Shown: positions 1 to 9,152, counted from the stretch's first letter. The stretch: DNA of 64,000 bases from Pseudonocardia endophytica (GCF_004339565.1 NZ_SMFZ01000002.1:3038001-3102000), one strand, 5' to 3'. The notes: generated by a model from the sequence alone, not told the origin. Numbers and translations: made by a program.

Positions 1-1
1 G

Positions 2-958
2 CGGGCCGGGCGGGTCGGGGCGCAGTTCTGGTCGGTGTACGTGCCGGGGTCGTTCACCGGCGACAGCGCCGTGACGGCCGTGTTCGAGCAGGTGGACCGC
101 GTGCACCAGCTCGCCGCGCGCTACCCGTCGCTGGCCATGACCGGCAGCGCGGACGACGTCGACGCGGCGTTCGGGGCCGGGCGGATCGCCTCGCTGATGG
201 GGGCCGAGGGCGGGCACGCGATCGCGAACTCGCTCGGCGTGCTGCGGTCGCTGCGCCGCTCCGGCGTCCGCTACATGACGTTGACGCACAACCTGAACAA
301 CGACTGGGCCGACTCCGCCACCGACGAGCCGGTGCACGGCGGGCTCACCCCGTTCGGGCGCGAGGTGGTCGCCGAGATGAACCGGATCGGCATGATCGTC
401 GATCTGTCCCACGTGGCCGCGACGACGATGCGCGACGCGCTGTCCTCGACGTCCGCGCCCGTCCTGTTCACGCACTCCGGCGCCCGCTCGGTCACCGACC
501 ACCCGCGCAACGTGCCGTCCGACGTGCTCGCCGCACTGCCGGGCAACGGCGGGGTGTGCATGGTGACGTTCGTGCCGCGGTTCGTGTCCGGCGCCGTGGC
601 CGAGTGGGACGGCCGGCTCGCCGACGCGATGGACGCGGCCGGGCTCGACCACCGGGACCTCGCCGCGCGGAACGCGTTCGCCGAGCGCTGGGACGGGCCG
701 GAGGCGCCCCGGGCGACGGTCGACGACGTCGTCGCGCACCTGGACCACGTGCGGGAGGCGGCCGGGATCGACCACGTCGGGATCGGCGGCGACTACGACG
801 GCGTCGCCGACCTGCCGTCCGGACTGGAGGACGTGTCCGGCTACCCGCGCCTGTTCGACGCGCTCCTCGACCGCGGCTGGAGCAGCGAGGACTGCACGAG
901 GCTGGCCGGGGCCAACGCGCTGCGCGTGCTCCGGGCCGCCGACGAGGTGGCCGGCTGA
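2..958 (+). CDS. Membrane dipeptidase, peptidase M19 family (5' truncated)
   Basis: The reading frame is open from base 2 and begins inside the conserved [13 protein letters not shown] segment of M19 (renal-type) dipeptidases, so the true start lies upstream of the window. M19 enzymes are zinc-dependent and hydrolyse dipeptides. Visible metal and active-site landmarks are the bridging Glu in MGAEGGHA, His in VDLSHVA, His in LFTHSGARS and Asp in GIGGDYDG. The first HxD motif is missing because of the window edge. The gene converges on the DUF309 gene and is followed by a strong palindrome at 1062-1116. The family assignment is confident; the substrate is unknown. Confidence 0.93.
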   Translation, partial: RAGRVGAQFWSVYVPGSFTGDSAVTAVFEQVDRVHQLAARYPSLAMTGSADDVDAAFGAGRIASLMGAEGGHAIANSLGVLRSLRRSGVRYMTLTHNLNNDWADSATDEPVHGGLTPFGREVVAEMNRIGMIVDLSHVAATTMRDALSSTSAPVLFTHSGARSVTDHPRNVPSDVLAALPGNGGVCMVTFVPRFVSGAVAEWDGRLADAMDAAGLDHRDLAARNAFAERWDGPEAPRATVDDVVAHLDHVREAAGIDHVGIGGDYDGVADLPSGLEDVSGYPRLFDALLDRGWSSEDCTRLAGANALRVLRAADEVAG

Positions 959-1061
959 CCCCGCCTCCGCGCAGCCCCACAGACCCGCCACCCCACCCAT
1001 CCCACCCGTCCCGTCCCACCGATCCCACTCGCCCCGCCCGCCCCACCCACCCCGCCCACTT

Positions 1062-1116
1062 CCGAACGAACGGCACCTTCGAGCAGTGTGATTGCGCGAA
1101 GGTGCCGTTCGTTCGG
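1062..1116. terminator. Palindrome family 1, copy 1 (bidirectional terminator candidate)
   Basis: Perfect 20-bp arms (left 1062-1081, right 1097-1116) around a 15-nt loop lie between the convergent dipeptidase and DUF309 genes. The left arm reads CCGAACGAACGGCACCTTCG. Near-identical copies occur near 15.5, 24.8, 44.03, 44.15 and 51.4 kb. There is no obvious T-tract on either side. The rest of 959-1160 is low-complexity C/G-rich DNA in which I see no gene. Confidence 0.8.
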
Positions 1117-1160
1117 GAAGGGAGTGGGCGGCGGGCCCGCGGGGCCGGGTGGAGGCGGGG

Positions 1161-1643
1161 TCAGCCGCGGAGGCGGGGGCACAGCCCGTCCGCCGGCGCA
1201 TCGCCGTCCGTTCCGATCCGCTCCACCAGGTCGTCGGCATGGCGGCAGATCCCGTCGAGGTCCAGGCCGGCCGGGGCCGGAACGGTCGCGCCGACCCGCC
1301 ATCGCCGCACCCCTTCGGCGCCGCGCTCGAGCAACGAGACCGCACCACGGGCGTTGCCGCGCTGGGCGTGCGTCAGCCCGACGGCCACCTGCGCCAGTGC
1401 CCGCCACAGCTCACGGGTCTCCGGCCCGGCCGCCTTCCAGACGCCCTCCAGGACCTCGTGCGCCTGGAACGGCAGGCCGTCGTCGAGCAGTCGCTGGGCC
1501 TCGGCGACCGCGTCGTCGGGTTCGAGCACCAGGTCCTCCGGTACCCGCTCGACGCCATCGGCACCGTGTGGCAACGGGCGTCCGGCCGCGTCCCGCGGGC
1601 GCGCGTTGCGTGCCCGGCCCTGCTCGTCGCGGTCCCGTGCCAT
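1161..1643 (-). CDS. DUF309 domain-containing protein
   Basis: This 160-aa protein has the DUF309 core: an N-terminal RDAAGRPLPHG segment, then DGLPFQAHEVLEGVWK and a helix-rich tail with GLTHAQRGNARGA. The family is small, all-helical and of unknown biochemical function, widespread in Actinobacteria and Bacilli. The ATG at 1643 is preceded by a CAGGGT hexamer 7 nt upstream, consistent with a leaderless message. It is divergent from the SDR gene, with 34 nt between start codons, so the two may share a control region. Confidence 0.85.
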   Translation of the reverse strand: MARDRDEQGRARNARPRDAAGRPLPHGADGVERVPEDLVLEPDDAVAEAQRLLDDGLPFQAHEVLEGVWKAAGPETRELWRALAQVAVGLTHAQRGNARGAVSLLERGAEGVRRWRVGATVPAPAGLDLDGICRHADDLVERIGTDGDAPADGLCPRLRG

Positions 1644-1677
1644 GTGACCGACCCTGGCACACGACTACGGTCGCGGC

Positions 1678-2436
1678 ATGAGTGATCTCTTCGACGTCGG
1701 CGGCAAGGTTGCCGTCGTCACCGGCGGTACGAGCGGGATCGGGCGCATGATCGCCCGGGGTTTCGCCGAGGCAGGGGCGACGGTCTACGTCTCCAGCCGC
1801 AAGGCGGACGCGGTCGCCGAGACCGCCGCCGAGCTCGGCGTCACCGGGATCGCCGCGGACCTCTCCACCGAGGCCGAGTGCCTGCGGCTCGCCTCCGAGG
1901 TCGGCGGCCGCGAACAGCGGGTCGACGTGCTGGTGAACAACGCGGGCGCGACCTGGGGCGCGCCGTTGGAGGACTTCCCCGCGGCGGCGTGGGACAAGGT
2001 GCTCGACCTCAACGTGAAGTCGCCGTTCTTCCTGACCCGGGCGTTCCTGCCGCTGCTGGAGGCCGGCGCGACCGAGGACGACCCGTCCCGCGTGATCAAC
2101 ATCGGCAGCATCGACGGCCTGCGTGTGCCCGAGCTGCCGAACTACTCGTACTCGGCCAGCAAGGCGGCGGTGCACCAGCTCACCCGCGTGCTCGCCCGCG
2201 ACCTCGGACCGCGACGGATCACCGTGAACGCGATCGCGCCGGGGCCGTTCCCCAGCAAGATGATGCGCGCGACGCTGGAGGCGGCCGGGGACGAGATCGC
2301 CGCGGAGTCACCACTGGGGCGGATCGGGCGCCCGGACGACGTGATCGGTGCGAGCCGCTTCCTGGCCTCACGGGCCGGCTCCTACGTGACCGGCGCGGTG
2401 ATCCCGGTGGACGGTGGGATGTGGACGACGCGGTAA
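1678..2436 (+). CDS. SDR family oxidoreductase
   Basis: A 252-aa classical short-chain dehydrogenase/reductase. The Rossmann glycine motif TGGTSGIGR lies near residues 16-24, NNAG near residue 87, a catalytic Ser in NIGSIDG, and YSYSASKAA supplies the Tyr-x3-Lys pair. The C-terminal ending VTGAVIPVDGGM is typical of RhlG/FabG-like 3-oxoacyl reductases. The substrate cannot be read from sequence. TACGGT lies 6 nt before the ATG, so the mRNA is probably leaderless. The gene ends before the 19-bp repeat array. Confidence 0.92.
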   Translation: MSDLFDVGGKVAVVTGGTSGIGRMIARGFAEAGATVYVSSRKADAVAETAAELGVTGIAADLSTEAECLRLASEVGGREQRVDVLVNNAGATWGAPLEDFPAAAWDKVLDLNVKSPFFLTRAFLPLLEAGATEDDPSRVINIGSIDGLRVPELPNYSYSASKAAVHQLTRVLARDLGPRRITVNAIAPGPFPSKMMRATLEAAGDEIAAESPLGRIGRPDDVIGASRFLASRAGSYVTGAVIPVDGGMWTTR

Positions 2437-2470
2437 GTAGCGGCCGAACCGCGCCGGCGGGATGCGCGCT

Positions 2471-2826
2471 GGTCGGCGGGGTGCGTGCTGGTCGGCGGGA
2501 CGCGTTCTGATCCGGGGGACGCGCGTTGGTCGGCGGGGTGCGTGCTGGTCGGCGGGGTGCGTGCTGGTCCGCGGAACGCGCTCTGATCGGCGAAACGCGC
2601 TTTGATCCGCGGGACGCGCTCTGGTCGGCGGGGTGCGCTCTGGTCGGCGGGGTGCGCTCTGGTCCGCGGGACGCGCTCTGGTCCGCGGAACGCGCTCTGA
2701 TCGGCGGAACGCGCGCGTCCGGACGGGCGCGTTCGCCGGATCTGCGTGCGTTCGCCGGATCTGCGTGCGTTCGCCGGATCTGCGTGCGTTCGTGGGAACA
2801 GCGAGTGTTCGCCGGATCGGTGCATA
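2471..2826. repeat. 19-bp repeat array with an inverted second half
   Basis: Thirteen contiguous 19-bp units run from 2471 to 2717, for example GGTCGGCGGGGTGCGTGCT and GATCGGCGAAACGCGCTTT. After a 14-bp gap (2718-2731), five further 19-bp units (2732-2826, for example TTCGCCGGATCTGCGTGCG) match the reverse complement of the first type. The two halves could therefore pair into a long stem. The array fills the convergent gap between the SDR and LLM genes. Open frames here encode only the repeat and are not genes. Confidence 0.9.
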
Positions 2827-2885
2827 CCAAGCCGAGCGGGCGCCGCGGGACGAGCCGGTGCGAGGGAGGCGAGCCGGTGCGGCCC

Positions 2886-3809
2886 TCAGTCCTCCAGCGG
2901 GCCCATCTCGGCGGTGAACTCGTCGATGAATCCTTGCCAGTCCGCCACCGGACCGGCCGGGCGCACGACGAACTTGGTCAGCCCGCCCTCGACGTAGCGC
3001 CGGACGAGCTCGGCGGCGCCGTCCCAACCGTCCGCGACCAGGGACTTCGGGTCGACGTCCGGTCGCTGCGCGACGGCGCGCTGCAGCGCGGTGTCCGGGT
3101 CGATGCCGGGAAGCACGATCGAGATGTTCGTGCCGTAGTGGTCGTCCTCGACCTCGCGGCCGGACTCTCGCGCCGCGTCCTCGATCACCGTGCGGGCGCG
3201 GGCCGCCTCGTCCGGGGTGAGGAAGCTGCCCAGCCAGCCGTCGGCGAGCCGCCCGACCCGCCGGAGTCCGACGTCCGCGCGGCCGCCGAGCCAGAGATCC
3301 AGCGGCTTCTGCGGGCGCGGCACGACACGGGCCTCGTCGAGGTGGAAGTACGCGCCGTGGTGGGTGACGGACTCCTCGGTGAGCAGCCGTCGCACGACGA
3401 CGAGTGCCTCCTCGAACACGTCGGCACGCGTGCCGTCGACGGGGTAGAACTGGCGCTCCCGCTTCGTCGCGGCGCGCACGCCGAACGCGGGCAGGATCCG
3501 CTTCGGCGCCAGGACGGCCATGGTCGCGAGCTGTGCGGCCACGAGCGACGGGTTGCGGCCCGGCAGCACGAGCACGCCGGTGCCGACCTTGAGGTTCTGC
3601 GTGCGGGCGGCGGCCCACGCCATCCCGATCGTGGCGTCCGGCCCGCCCTGGGACACGAAGTCCGGCAACCACAGCGAGTCGATGCCCGCCTTCTCGATCG
3701 CATCCACGAACTCGTCGAACTCGGCGCCGGGCTCGGAACCCGACGGGCCGATGGAACCGATCCCGATCCTGACCTTCACGTCCGTCGACGCTAACCGGGC
3801 CTTCCTCAT
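2886..3809 (-). CDS. LLM class (probably F420-dependent) oxidoreductase
   Basis: A 307-aa luciferase-like TIM-barrel protein. It opens with VKVRIGIGSIGPSG and shows IDSLWLPDFVSQGGPD, LKVGTGVLVLPGRNP and LWLGGRADVGLRRVGRLADGWL. These blocks are usual in actinobacterial F420-dependent LLM enzymes, which move hydride between F420 and a small organic substrate. The ATG at 3809 forms an ATGA overlap with the VWA stop and suggests translational coupling. A GTG at 3779 would give the more usual N-terminus. It is the last gene of the co-directional 5685-2886 group. Confidence 0.88.
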   Translation of the reverse strand: MRKARLASTDVKVRIGIGSIGPSGSEPGAEFDEFVDAIEKAGIDSLWLPDFVSQGGPDATIGMAWAAARTQNLKVGTGVLVLPGRNPSLVAAQLATMAVLAPKRILPAFGVRAATKRERQFYPVDGTRADVFEEALVVVRRLLTEESVTHHGAYFHLDEARVVPRPQKPLDLWLGGRADVGLRRVGRLADGWLGSFLTPDEAARARTVIEDAARESGREVEDDHYGTNISIVLPGIDPDTALQRAVAQRPDVDPKSLVADGWDGAAELVRRYVEGGLTKFVVRPAGPVADWQGFIDEFTAEMGPLED

Positions 3810-4795
3810 CCCGCCAGGAGCCGGTTCAGTGCCGGTGCGACGTCACGGTGCGTGGCCACCGGCGCCATCCGGCCGCGGCCGAGACGGGCCAGGTCGCGGC
3901 CCAGCGGGGCGTCGTGCTCGCCGTCGGTCTCCAGCAGCACGTGCAGCTCCGGGAAGCGCCGGGCGATCAGGCGCGGGTCCGGGCCCGCGTTGTGCACGGC
4001 GTCGGTGAGCAGCACGGCCGTGCGCCGCCGGGCCGACGAGCGCTCCAGCTCGGTCAGCGCGACGGACAGCCCGAACCCGACGTTCGTCAGCCCGCGCGCC
4101 GGGATCCGGACCAGCTGGTCCAGCATCCGCGCCGGCGTCGTCGGCACGACCAGCGGCGACAGCACGGCCGCGTCCGACCAGAACGCGACGAGCGCGATCT
4201 GGTCACCGGACAGGTCCGCGGACAGCGCCGCGACCGTGGCCGCCGCGATCCGCACCTTCTCCCCACGCATCGAGCCGGACACGTCGACGATCAGCACGGC
4301 GGCCTTGCGCGGTCGCATCCGCTCGCGCACGACGATGTCGGTGTCCTCCGGCACCGGGCGCTCGGTGAGCACCTCGATCGTGCGGTCGAGGTCGATGTCG
4401 TCGCTGCGGTAGCGGTACGGGACCGACGCCAGCGCGCCGTTCCCGCGCTCGGCCCGCGGGTCGCGCGGTCGCCGCCGGAGCGACAGCCGTCGTGCGATCC
4501 GCTGCGCCATCCGGGCGACCTCGCGGTCCGGCGGAGCGTCCTCGAGCAGCTCGTCGAGGCCGCGCACCCGGGCCGTCTGCGACGTCAGCACGACGCCCTG
4601 GCCGCCCGCCTCCTGACGGTCGGTGTCGCCGTCGCCCCGCTGGGAACCGAGGTCGACGACGACCGGTGGCCCGGCACCGTGCTGGAACACCGACGGCGCC
4701 GCGTCGAGCAGCTTCGGCTTGCGGCGCAACGGTTCCCACGTCCGTCGGGCACCGCTGGACGCGGTGGGCAGCGCGACGGCGTTGTCGATGTTCAG
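3806..4795 (-). CDS. VWA domain-containing protein, partner of MoxR ATPase
   Basis: The C-terminal half is a von Willebrand A domain with an intact metal site: DVSGS in LIVDVSGSMRGE, a Thr in GLTNVGFGL and an Asp in LLTDAVHN. The N-terminal part is basic (MAQRIARRLSLRRRPRDPR). VWA proteins of this type work with MoxR AAA+ ATPases, as encoded by the next gene upstream, in chaperone-like cofactor or metal insertion. The start is uncertain. The coding pattern reaches the MoxR stop, where only a CTG (4795) overlaps as CTGA; the first conventional in-frame start is a GTG at 4690, giving 294 aa. Confidence 0.82.
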   Translation of the reverse strand: MNIDNAVALPTASSGARRTWEPLRRKPKLLDAAPSVFQHGAGPPVVVDLGSQRGDGDTDRQEAGGQGVVLTSQTARVRGLDELLEDAPPDREVARMAQRIARRLSLRRRPRDPRAERGNGALASVPYRYRSDDIDLDRTIEVLTERPVPEDTDIVVRERMRPRKAAVLIVDVSGSMRGEKVRIAAATVAALSADLSGDQIALVAFWSDAAVLSPLVVPTTPARMLDQLVRIPARGLTNVGFGLSVALTELERSSARRRTAVLLTDAVHNAGPDPRLIARRFPELHVLLETDGEHDAPLGRDLARLGRGRMAPVATHRDVAPALNRLLAG

Positions 4796-5685
4796 GCGGT
4801 GCGGACCCGGCGCTGCCCGCCGGGGGAGGAGAAAAAATGGTTCTCCCAGATCTCGGTGATCACCTGTTCCGGACCGACCTCGGCCGCCTCGTCCACCGCC
4901 ACCCGCGCCGAGAGCGCGAGCAGCGCGGCGTCGAGCACCCGCTGCTCGTGGGAGTCGTACGTGCCGAGGTTGTCCAGCTCGACGGCCAGCGCGACCGTGT
5001 CGATCGCCCCGCGCACGCTGGACCCGCGGCGCAGCTCGCCGTGGTCGCGCGTGGCCCGGGTGATCGCCACCGCGTCGGTGACCAGCCGGTCGTCGGTCGC
5101 GCCGGTGCGGACCCGGACGATGTCCGCCTCCTCGGCCGCGTCCTGGTAGCCGACGGCGAGCCGGCACCAGCGGTCGTAGACGGAGTCCGAGATCCGGGCG
5201 GTACCGACGTTGTCGAACGGGTTCATCGACGCCAGCACCCGGAACGTCGGGAGCGCCGCGATCGTGCCGACCCGGGGGACGGCCACCTCGCGCTCGGCCA
5301 TCGCCGCCAGCAGGACATTGAGCGTGTCCTCCGGCGCCCGGTTGAGCTCCTCGATGTAGAGGAACCCGCCGGTGGTCATCGCCTCCAGCAGTGGCCCGGC
5401 GACGAAGTTGTCCTCCGAGTAGTCCTCGCGCAGCACGCGCGCCGGGTTGTGGTGCCCCACCAGGCGCGACGGCGTCAGCTCCGCGTTGCCCTCGACCAGC
5501 ACGAACGGGATGTCCCAGTTGCGTGTGATCGCGCGCAGCACGGTCGACTTGCCGGTCCCCGGCGGGCCCTCCAGCAGGATGTCCCGGCCCGCCGTGACGG
5601 CCGCCAGCACCAGATCCAGTTCCCGGCGCCGCCCGACGAGGTCGGCGGCGATGCGGTCGCGGCGCTCCCGATTCGTTCCCGTCAC
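4792..5685 (-). CDS. MoxR family AAA+ ATPase
   Basis: A 297-aa AAA+ ATPase. Walker A is GPPGTGKS at residues 40-47 and Walker B is FLYIEELNR near 108-116. A sensor-1-type Asn lies in LASMNPFD and an arginine-rich segment in YDRWCRLAVGYQ. MoxR proteins pair with VWA proteins, here the overlapping downstream gene, and act as chaperones for metalloenzyme or complex maturation. It starts with GTG one nucleotide after the SDR stop. The client cannot be named; neighbouring oxidoreductases are only suggestive. Confidence 0.9.
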   Translation of the reverse strand: MTGTNRERRDRIAADLVGRRRELDLVLAAVTAGRDILLEGPPGTGKSTVLRAITRNWDIPFVLVEGNAELTPSRLVGHHNPARVLREDYSEDNFVAGPLLEAMTTGGFLYIEELNRAPEDTLNVLLAAMAEREVAVPRVGTIAALPTFRVLASMNPFDNVGTARISDSVYDRWCRLAVGYQDAAEEADIVRVRTGATDDRLVTDAVAITRATRDHGELRRGSSVRGAIDTVALAVELDNLGTYDSHEQRVLDAALLALSARVAVDEAAEVGPEQVITEIWENHFFSSPGGQRRVRTA

Positions 5686-5686
5686 G

Positions 5687-6529
5687 TCAGACGTTCGGGT
5701 TCCGGTAGGGGGCGGTGCCGCCCGCGTCGACGACCTGAGTGTGGCCGGTGACGTACCGCGCCTCGTCGGAGGCGAGGTAGAGCACGGCGTTCGAGATGTC
5801 GACCGCCTCGACCCACGGGATCGGCAGCGCGTTGACGCCCTTGAACTCGTTCATCGCCTCGTCGCGGGTGGCGCCGGTGCGGCCGAGGAACAGCTCCCGG
5901 ATCACGTCGTTCTGGATCATCGGGGTGTCCACCGTGGTCGGGTGCACGGAGTTGCACCGGACGTTGTGCTGCGCCAGCTCGACGGCGAGCGTGCGCATCA
6001 GGCCGGTGACGCCGTGCTTGGCGGCCGTGTAGTGGGCCAGGTTGCCGAACGCGACCAGACCGGCCGTCGAACTCGTCAGGATGATCGACCCGCTGCCCTG
6101 CTCGATCATCACCGGGATGGCGGGCTTCACCGTCTTCCAGACGCCGACCAGGTTGATGTCGACCATCTCCTGGAACATCTCCTCGGTCAGCTCCCACGCG
6201 GGAGCGGCCGTGGCGATGCCGGCGTTCGCGACGACGATGTCCAGGCGGCCGAACTCGGACACGGCGTCGGCGACGGCGGACTCCATCGCCGCCAGGTCCC
6301 GCACGTCGGCCTTGCGGCTGATCACCCGGCGGTCCAGGTCCTCGATCATCGACGCCGTCTCGGCCAGGTCGGCGTCCGTGGCGCCGTCGTACTTGACCGT
6401 CTTGAGGCCCTGGCAGATGTCGAGCGCGACGATGTCGGCGCCCTCCTGCGCAAGACGTACGGCGTGACTGCGGCCCTGACCGCGCGCCGCGCCCGTGACC
6501 AGAGCGACCTTGCCCTCGACCCGTCCCAT
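5687..6529 (-). CDS. Mycofactocin-coupled-type SDR oxidoreductase
   Basis: A 280-aa SDR beginning MGRVEGKVALVTGAARGQGR, the hallmark N-terminus of the mycofactocin-associated SDR family, whose members carry a non-exchangeable NAD. NAG occurs in VVANAGIAT, catalytic Ser in ILTSSTAG and Tyr-x3-Lys in HYTAAKHG. The C-terminus is VTGHTQVVDAGGT. Family members oxidise alcohols and pass electrons to mycofactocin. An ATG at 6529 was chosen over an upstream frame extension because the family starts exactly here. It heads the SDR-MoxR-VWA-LLM run. No mycofactocin biosynthesis gene lies in the window. Confidence 0.9.
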   Translation of the reverse strand: MGRVEGKVALVTGAARGQGRSHAVRLAQEGADIVALDICQGLKTVKYDGATDADLAETASMIEDLDRRVISRKADVRDLAAMESAVADAVSEFGRLDIVVANAGIATAAPAWELTEEMFQEMVDINLVGVWKTVKPAIPVMIEQGSGSIILTSSTAGLVAFGNLAHYTAAKHGVTGLMRTLAVELAQHNVRCNSVHPTTVDTPMIQNDVIRELFLGRTGATRDEAMNEFKGVNALPIPWVEAVDISNAVLYLASDEARYVTGHTQVVDAGGTAPYRNPNV

Positions 6530-6664
6530 GCGGTGTCCCCTCACCTGGAGGCCGCGCCTCGCTGCGCGGCCCGTACCGACACCGTCGCGAGGGCCGAGGA
6601 GAGCGGTCAATACGACATCCGTGTGCGGTCGTGTTCTCTCCCAAGGACTCCGCACGGAGCGCAG

Positions 6665-6898
6665 CTAGGTGCCGGTCGGCCCGTCCGCCCGTCCGGAGCG
6701 GTCCGCGGGGTCTTCGGATCCCGTCTCCGACGGCGCGGGGGTGGCGTCCGACGACGCGCCGTCCCGCGGCTCGTCGTGCAGCTCCGCCTTCAGGATCCGC
6801 GCGGAACGGCCCAGGCTGCGGGCGGCGTCCGGCAACCGGCGGGCACCGAACAGCAGGACCGCGATCGCGATCACGATCAGCCAGTGCCACGGACTCAT
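6665..6898 (-). CDS. TatA-like twin-arginine translocase subunit
   Basis: A 77-aa protein: a short periplasmic start MSPWHW, one hydrophobic helix (about residues 5-18, LIVIAIAVLLFG), then the amphipathic ARRLPDAARSLGRSARILKAEL helix typical of TatA/E, and a charged disordered tail. TatA oligomers form the export path for folded proteins carrying RR signal peptides. No tatB or tatC lies nearby. The ATG at 6898 was chosen because the hydrophobic helix must be near the N-terminus. It is divergent from the PBP gene across about 190 bp. Whether it is the main TatA or a paralogue is not decidable here. Confidence 0.87.
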   Translation of the reverse strand: MSPWHWLIVIAIAVLLFGARRLPDAARSLGRSARILKAELHDEPRDGASSDATPAPSETGSEDPADRSGRADGPTGT

Positions 6899-7091
6899 CT
6901 CACCCAATGCCCACTCCTCTCCGCATCGGTCAGTCTGCCCGTTCCGACCCGCGCCCACCCGTCCGTGTGGCGGCATTCTCAGGCCATTCCCAGGAACTGT
7001 CGGAATCGTCCGTCGCTGGTGGTCCCCGGTGAACGGCGTCCGGATCGGGTGGTCCAGCACGGAGGGCGGATCGCCTGGTAGACCTGCACGC

Positions 7092-9152
7092 GTGCGTGTG
7101 GAGCGTGGTCGCCAGATGGCGGCGCTGATCGTCGTCGCCGGAGTGCTGCTGGCCGGAATGCTGTTCCCCCTGGTGGGCGGTACGGGCATTCTCGCGAGCC
7201 AGGTCGCGGAATCGGCGGCCGAGACGTCCGGTTCGATTCGCAGTGGGCAATTGCCGACGACGTCGGTGATGACCGACTCGTCCGGTGCGCCCGTCGCGTA
7301 CTTCTACGACCGTTACCGGCAGAGCGTGCCGAGCGAGAAGATCTCGACGGCGATGAAGGCGGCGATCGTCGCGATCGAGGACCGCCGGTTCTTCGAGCAC
7401 GGCGGAGTGGACCCGGTCGGTGCGGCGCGCGCCCTTGTGAACAACTCCAACGGCGGGGCGCAGCAGGGCGGGTCGACGCTGACCGAGCAGTACGTCAAGA
7501 ACTACGACCTCTACGTCGTCGCGCGCACCGACGCCGAGCGGGAGGCCGCCGTCGCGCCGAACTACGCGCGCAAGATCAAGGAGGCCGAGCTGGCGGTCAG
7601 CCTGGACCACCAGCAGACCAAGGACCAGATCCTCACCGGATACCTGAATCTCGTCTACTTCGGACACGGCGCGTACGGGGTGCAGGCCGCGGCGCAGGCC
7701 TACTTCGGCGTCGATGCGAGCGCGCTCACCGTCGGCCAGGCCGCGATGCTCGCCGGGATGGTGCAGAGTCCGGCCCAGTTCGACCCGGTGAACCACCCGG
7801 CCGACTCGACCGCGCGGCGGAACCTCGTCATCGACCAGATGCAGCAGGCGGGCTCGATCACCCCGGCGCAGGCCACCCCGGCGAAGGCGACGCCGCTGGG
7901 CGTGCGACCGGACCCCGAGGTGCCTGCCGAGGGCTGCACCGGCGCCGGGGACGCCGGCTACTTCTGCGACTACGTGCTCTCCTACCTGGAGAAGGCCGGA
8001 ATGAGCCGGCAGCAGCTGACCGACGGCGGCTACACGATCCGCACGACACTCGACCGCGACCAGCTCGGCAAGCTCAAGGCGGCCGTCGACGGACAGGTGC
8101 CGCCCGGGCAGCCGCACGTCGCGAACGTGATGTCGATCGTGAAGCCGGGGGCCACGAGCCACCCGGTGACGGCGATGGCGGCGAACCGGACGTTCGGCAA
8201 CGCGGACGGGGAGTCGTCCTACGGGCTGCCGTTCGAGCCGGAGAACATGGGCGCCGGCTCGGTCTACAAGATCTTCACGGCGGCGACGGCGCTGCAGCAG
8301 CACGACATCGGGATCGACTCGATCATCCCGGTACCGCCGAGCGGGTACGCGTCGCCGATCTACAAGGACGGCGACGGCAATCCGATCCCGGTCGGCAACG
8401 CCGGCAACTACGCCGGCCAGCTGTCGCTGCAGGACGCTCTCGCACAGTCGCCGAACACCGCGTTCGTGAAGCTGGAGGAGACGACGGGCGTGTCACCCGT
8501 TGTCGACATGGCGGTCAACCTCGGGCTCACCTCGCTCGCCGAGAAGCCCGCGGGGGACGACGACGCGCAGTCGATCGCGGCCACGATGAAGGCGTCCAAC
8601 CAGGCGTCGTTCACGCTCGGCGTCACCCCGACCAGCGCGCTCGAGCTGGCGAACGTGCAGGCCACCCTCGCCTCGCACGGCACATTCTGCCCGCCGACGC
8701 CGCTGACGTCGGTGACCGGGCCGGACGGCAAGCCGGTCCCGATCCCGCAGGAGGGCTGCCGGCAGGCGATCGCGCCGGGCATCGCGGACACGCTGATGAA
8801 CGGGCTGAGCAAGGACGACCAGCCGGGCGGGACGTCGGCCGCGGCGGCGGGCACCGAGCAGTGGGCCCGCCCGATCGCGGCGAAGACCGGGACGACGCAG
8901 GAGTACAAGTCCGCGACGTTCGTCGGCGCGACACCGGATCTGGCGGGCGCCGACATCGTGTTCGACGACTCGAACTCGCCCCGCCCGATCTGCGAGGGCA
9001 GCCCGCCCTACAGCTGCGGGAGCGGCAACATCTACGGCGGCATGGCACCGGCCCGCACGTTCTACCGGGCGATGGGGGACATCCTCGGCGGCGCTCCGCC
9101 GACACCGCTCCCGGCCCCCGACCCGCAGTACCTGAACGGCCGGGACGGCTGA
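7092..9152 (+). CDS. Class A penicillin-binding protein (transglycosylase/transpeptidase)
   Basis: About 686 aa with an N-terminal membrane anchor (MAALIVVAGVLLAGMLFPLVG). The GT51 transglycosylase domain has catalytic Glu in IEDRRFF (about residue 96). The transpeptidase domain has SVYK (Ser about 390), SPN (about 453) and KTGT (Lys about 598). The enzyme polymerises and cross-links peptidoglycan at the outer face of the membrane. GTG at 7092 is chosen because VRVERGRQ provides a short basic lead before the anchor; ATG at 7116 is an alternative. A Cys-containing segment between GT and TP domains (EGCTGAGDAGYFCDY) may form a disulphide. Confidence 0.92.
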   Translation: MRVERGRQMAALIVVAGVLLAGMLFPLVGGTGILASQVAESAAETSGSIRSGQLPTTSVMTDSSGAPVAYFYDRYRQSVPSEKISTAMKAAIVAIEDRRFFEHGGVDPVGAARALVNNSNGGAQQGGSTLTEQYVKNYDLYVVARTDAEREAAVAPNYARKIKEAELAVSLDHQQTKDQILTGYLNLVYFGHGAYGVQAAAQAYFGVDASALTVGQAAMLAGMVQSPAQFDPVNHPADSTARRNLVIDQMQQAGSITPAQATPAKATPLGVRPDPEVPAEGCTGAGDAGYFCDYVLSYLEKAGMSRQQLTDGGYTIRTTLDRDQLGKLKAAVDGQVPPGQPHVANVMSIVKPGATSHPVTAMAANRTFGNADGESSYGLPFEPENMGAGSVYKIFTAATALQQHDIGIDSIIPVPPSGYASPIYKDGDGNPIPVGNAGNYAGQLSLQDALAQSPNTAFVKLEETTGVSPVVDMAVNLGLTSLAEKPAGDDDAQSIAATMKASNQASFTLGVTPTSALELANVQATLASHGTFCPPTPLTSVTGPDGKPVPIPQEGCRQAIAPGIADTLMNGLSKDDQPGGTSAAAAGTEQWARPIAAKTGTTQEYKSATFVGATPDLAGADIVFDDSNSPRPICEGSPPYSCGSGNIYGGMAPARTFYRAMGDILGGAPPTPLPAPDPQYLNGRDG

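Noticed and set aside
2471-2826. CRISPR-like array
   Set aside because: Units are contiguous 19-mers with no unique spacers and no cas genes nearby.
2219-3672. Long minus-strand frames across the 19-bp array that encode RTPPT/PADQ-like repeats
   Set aside because: They are read-through of the 19-bp DNA repeat in all frames; there is no family similarity, and they overlap the real SDR and LLM genes.
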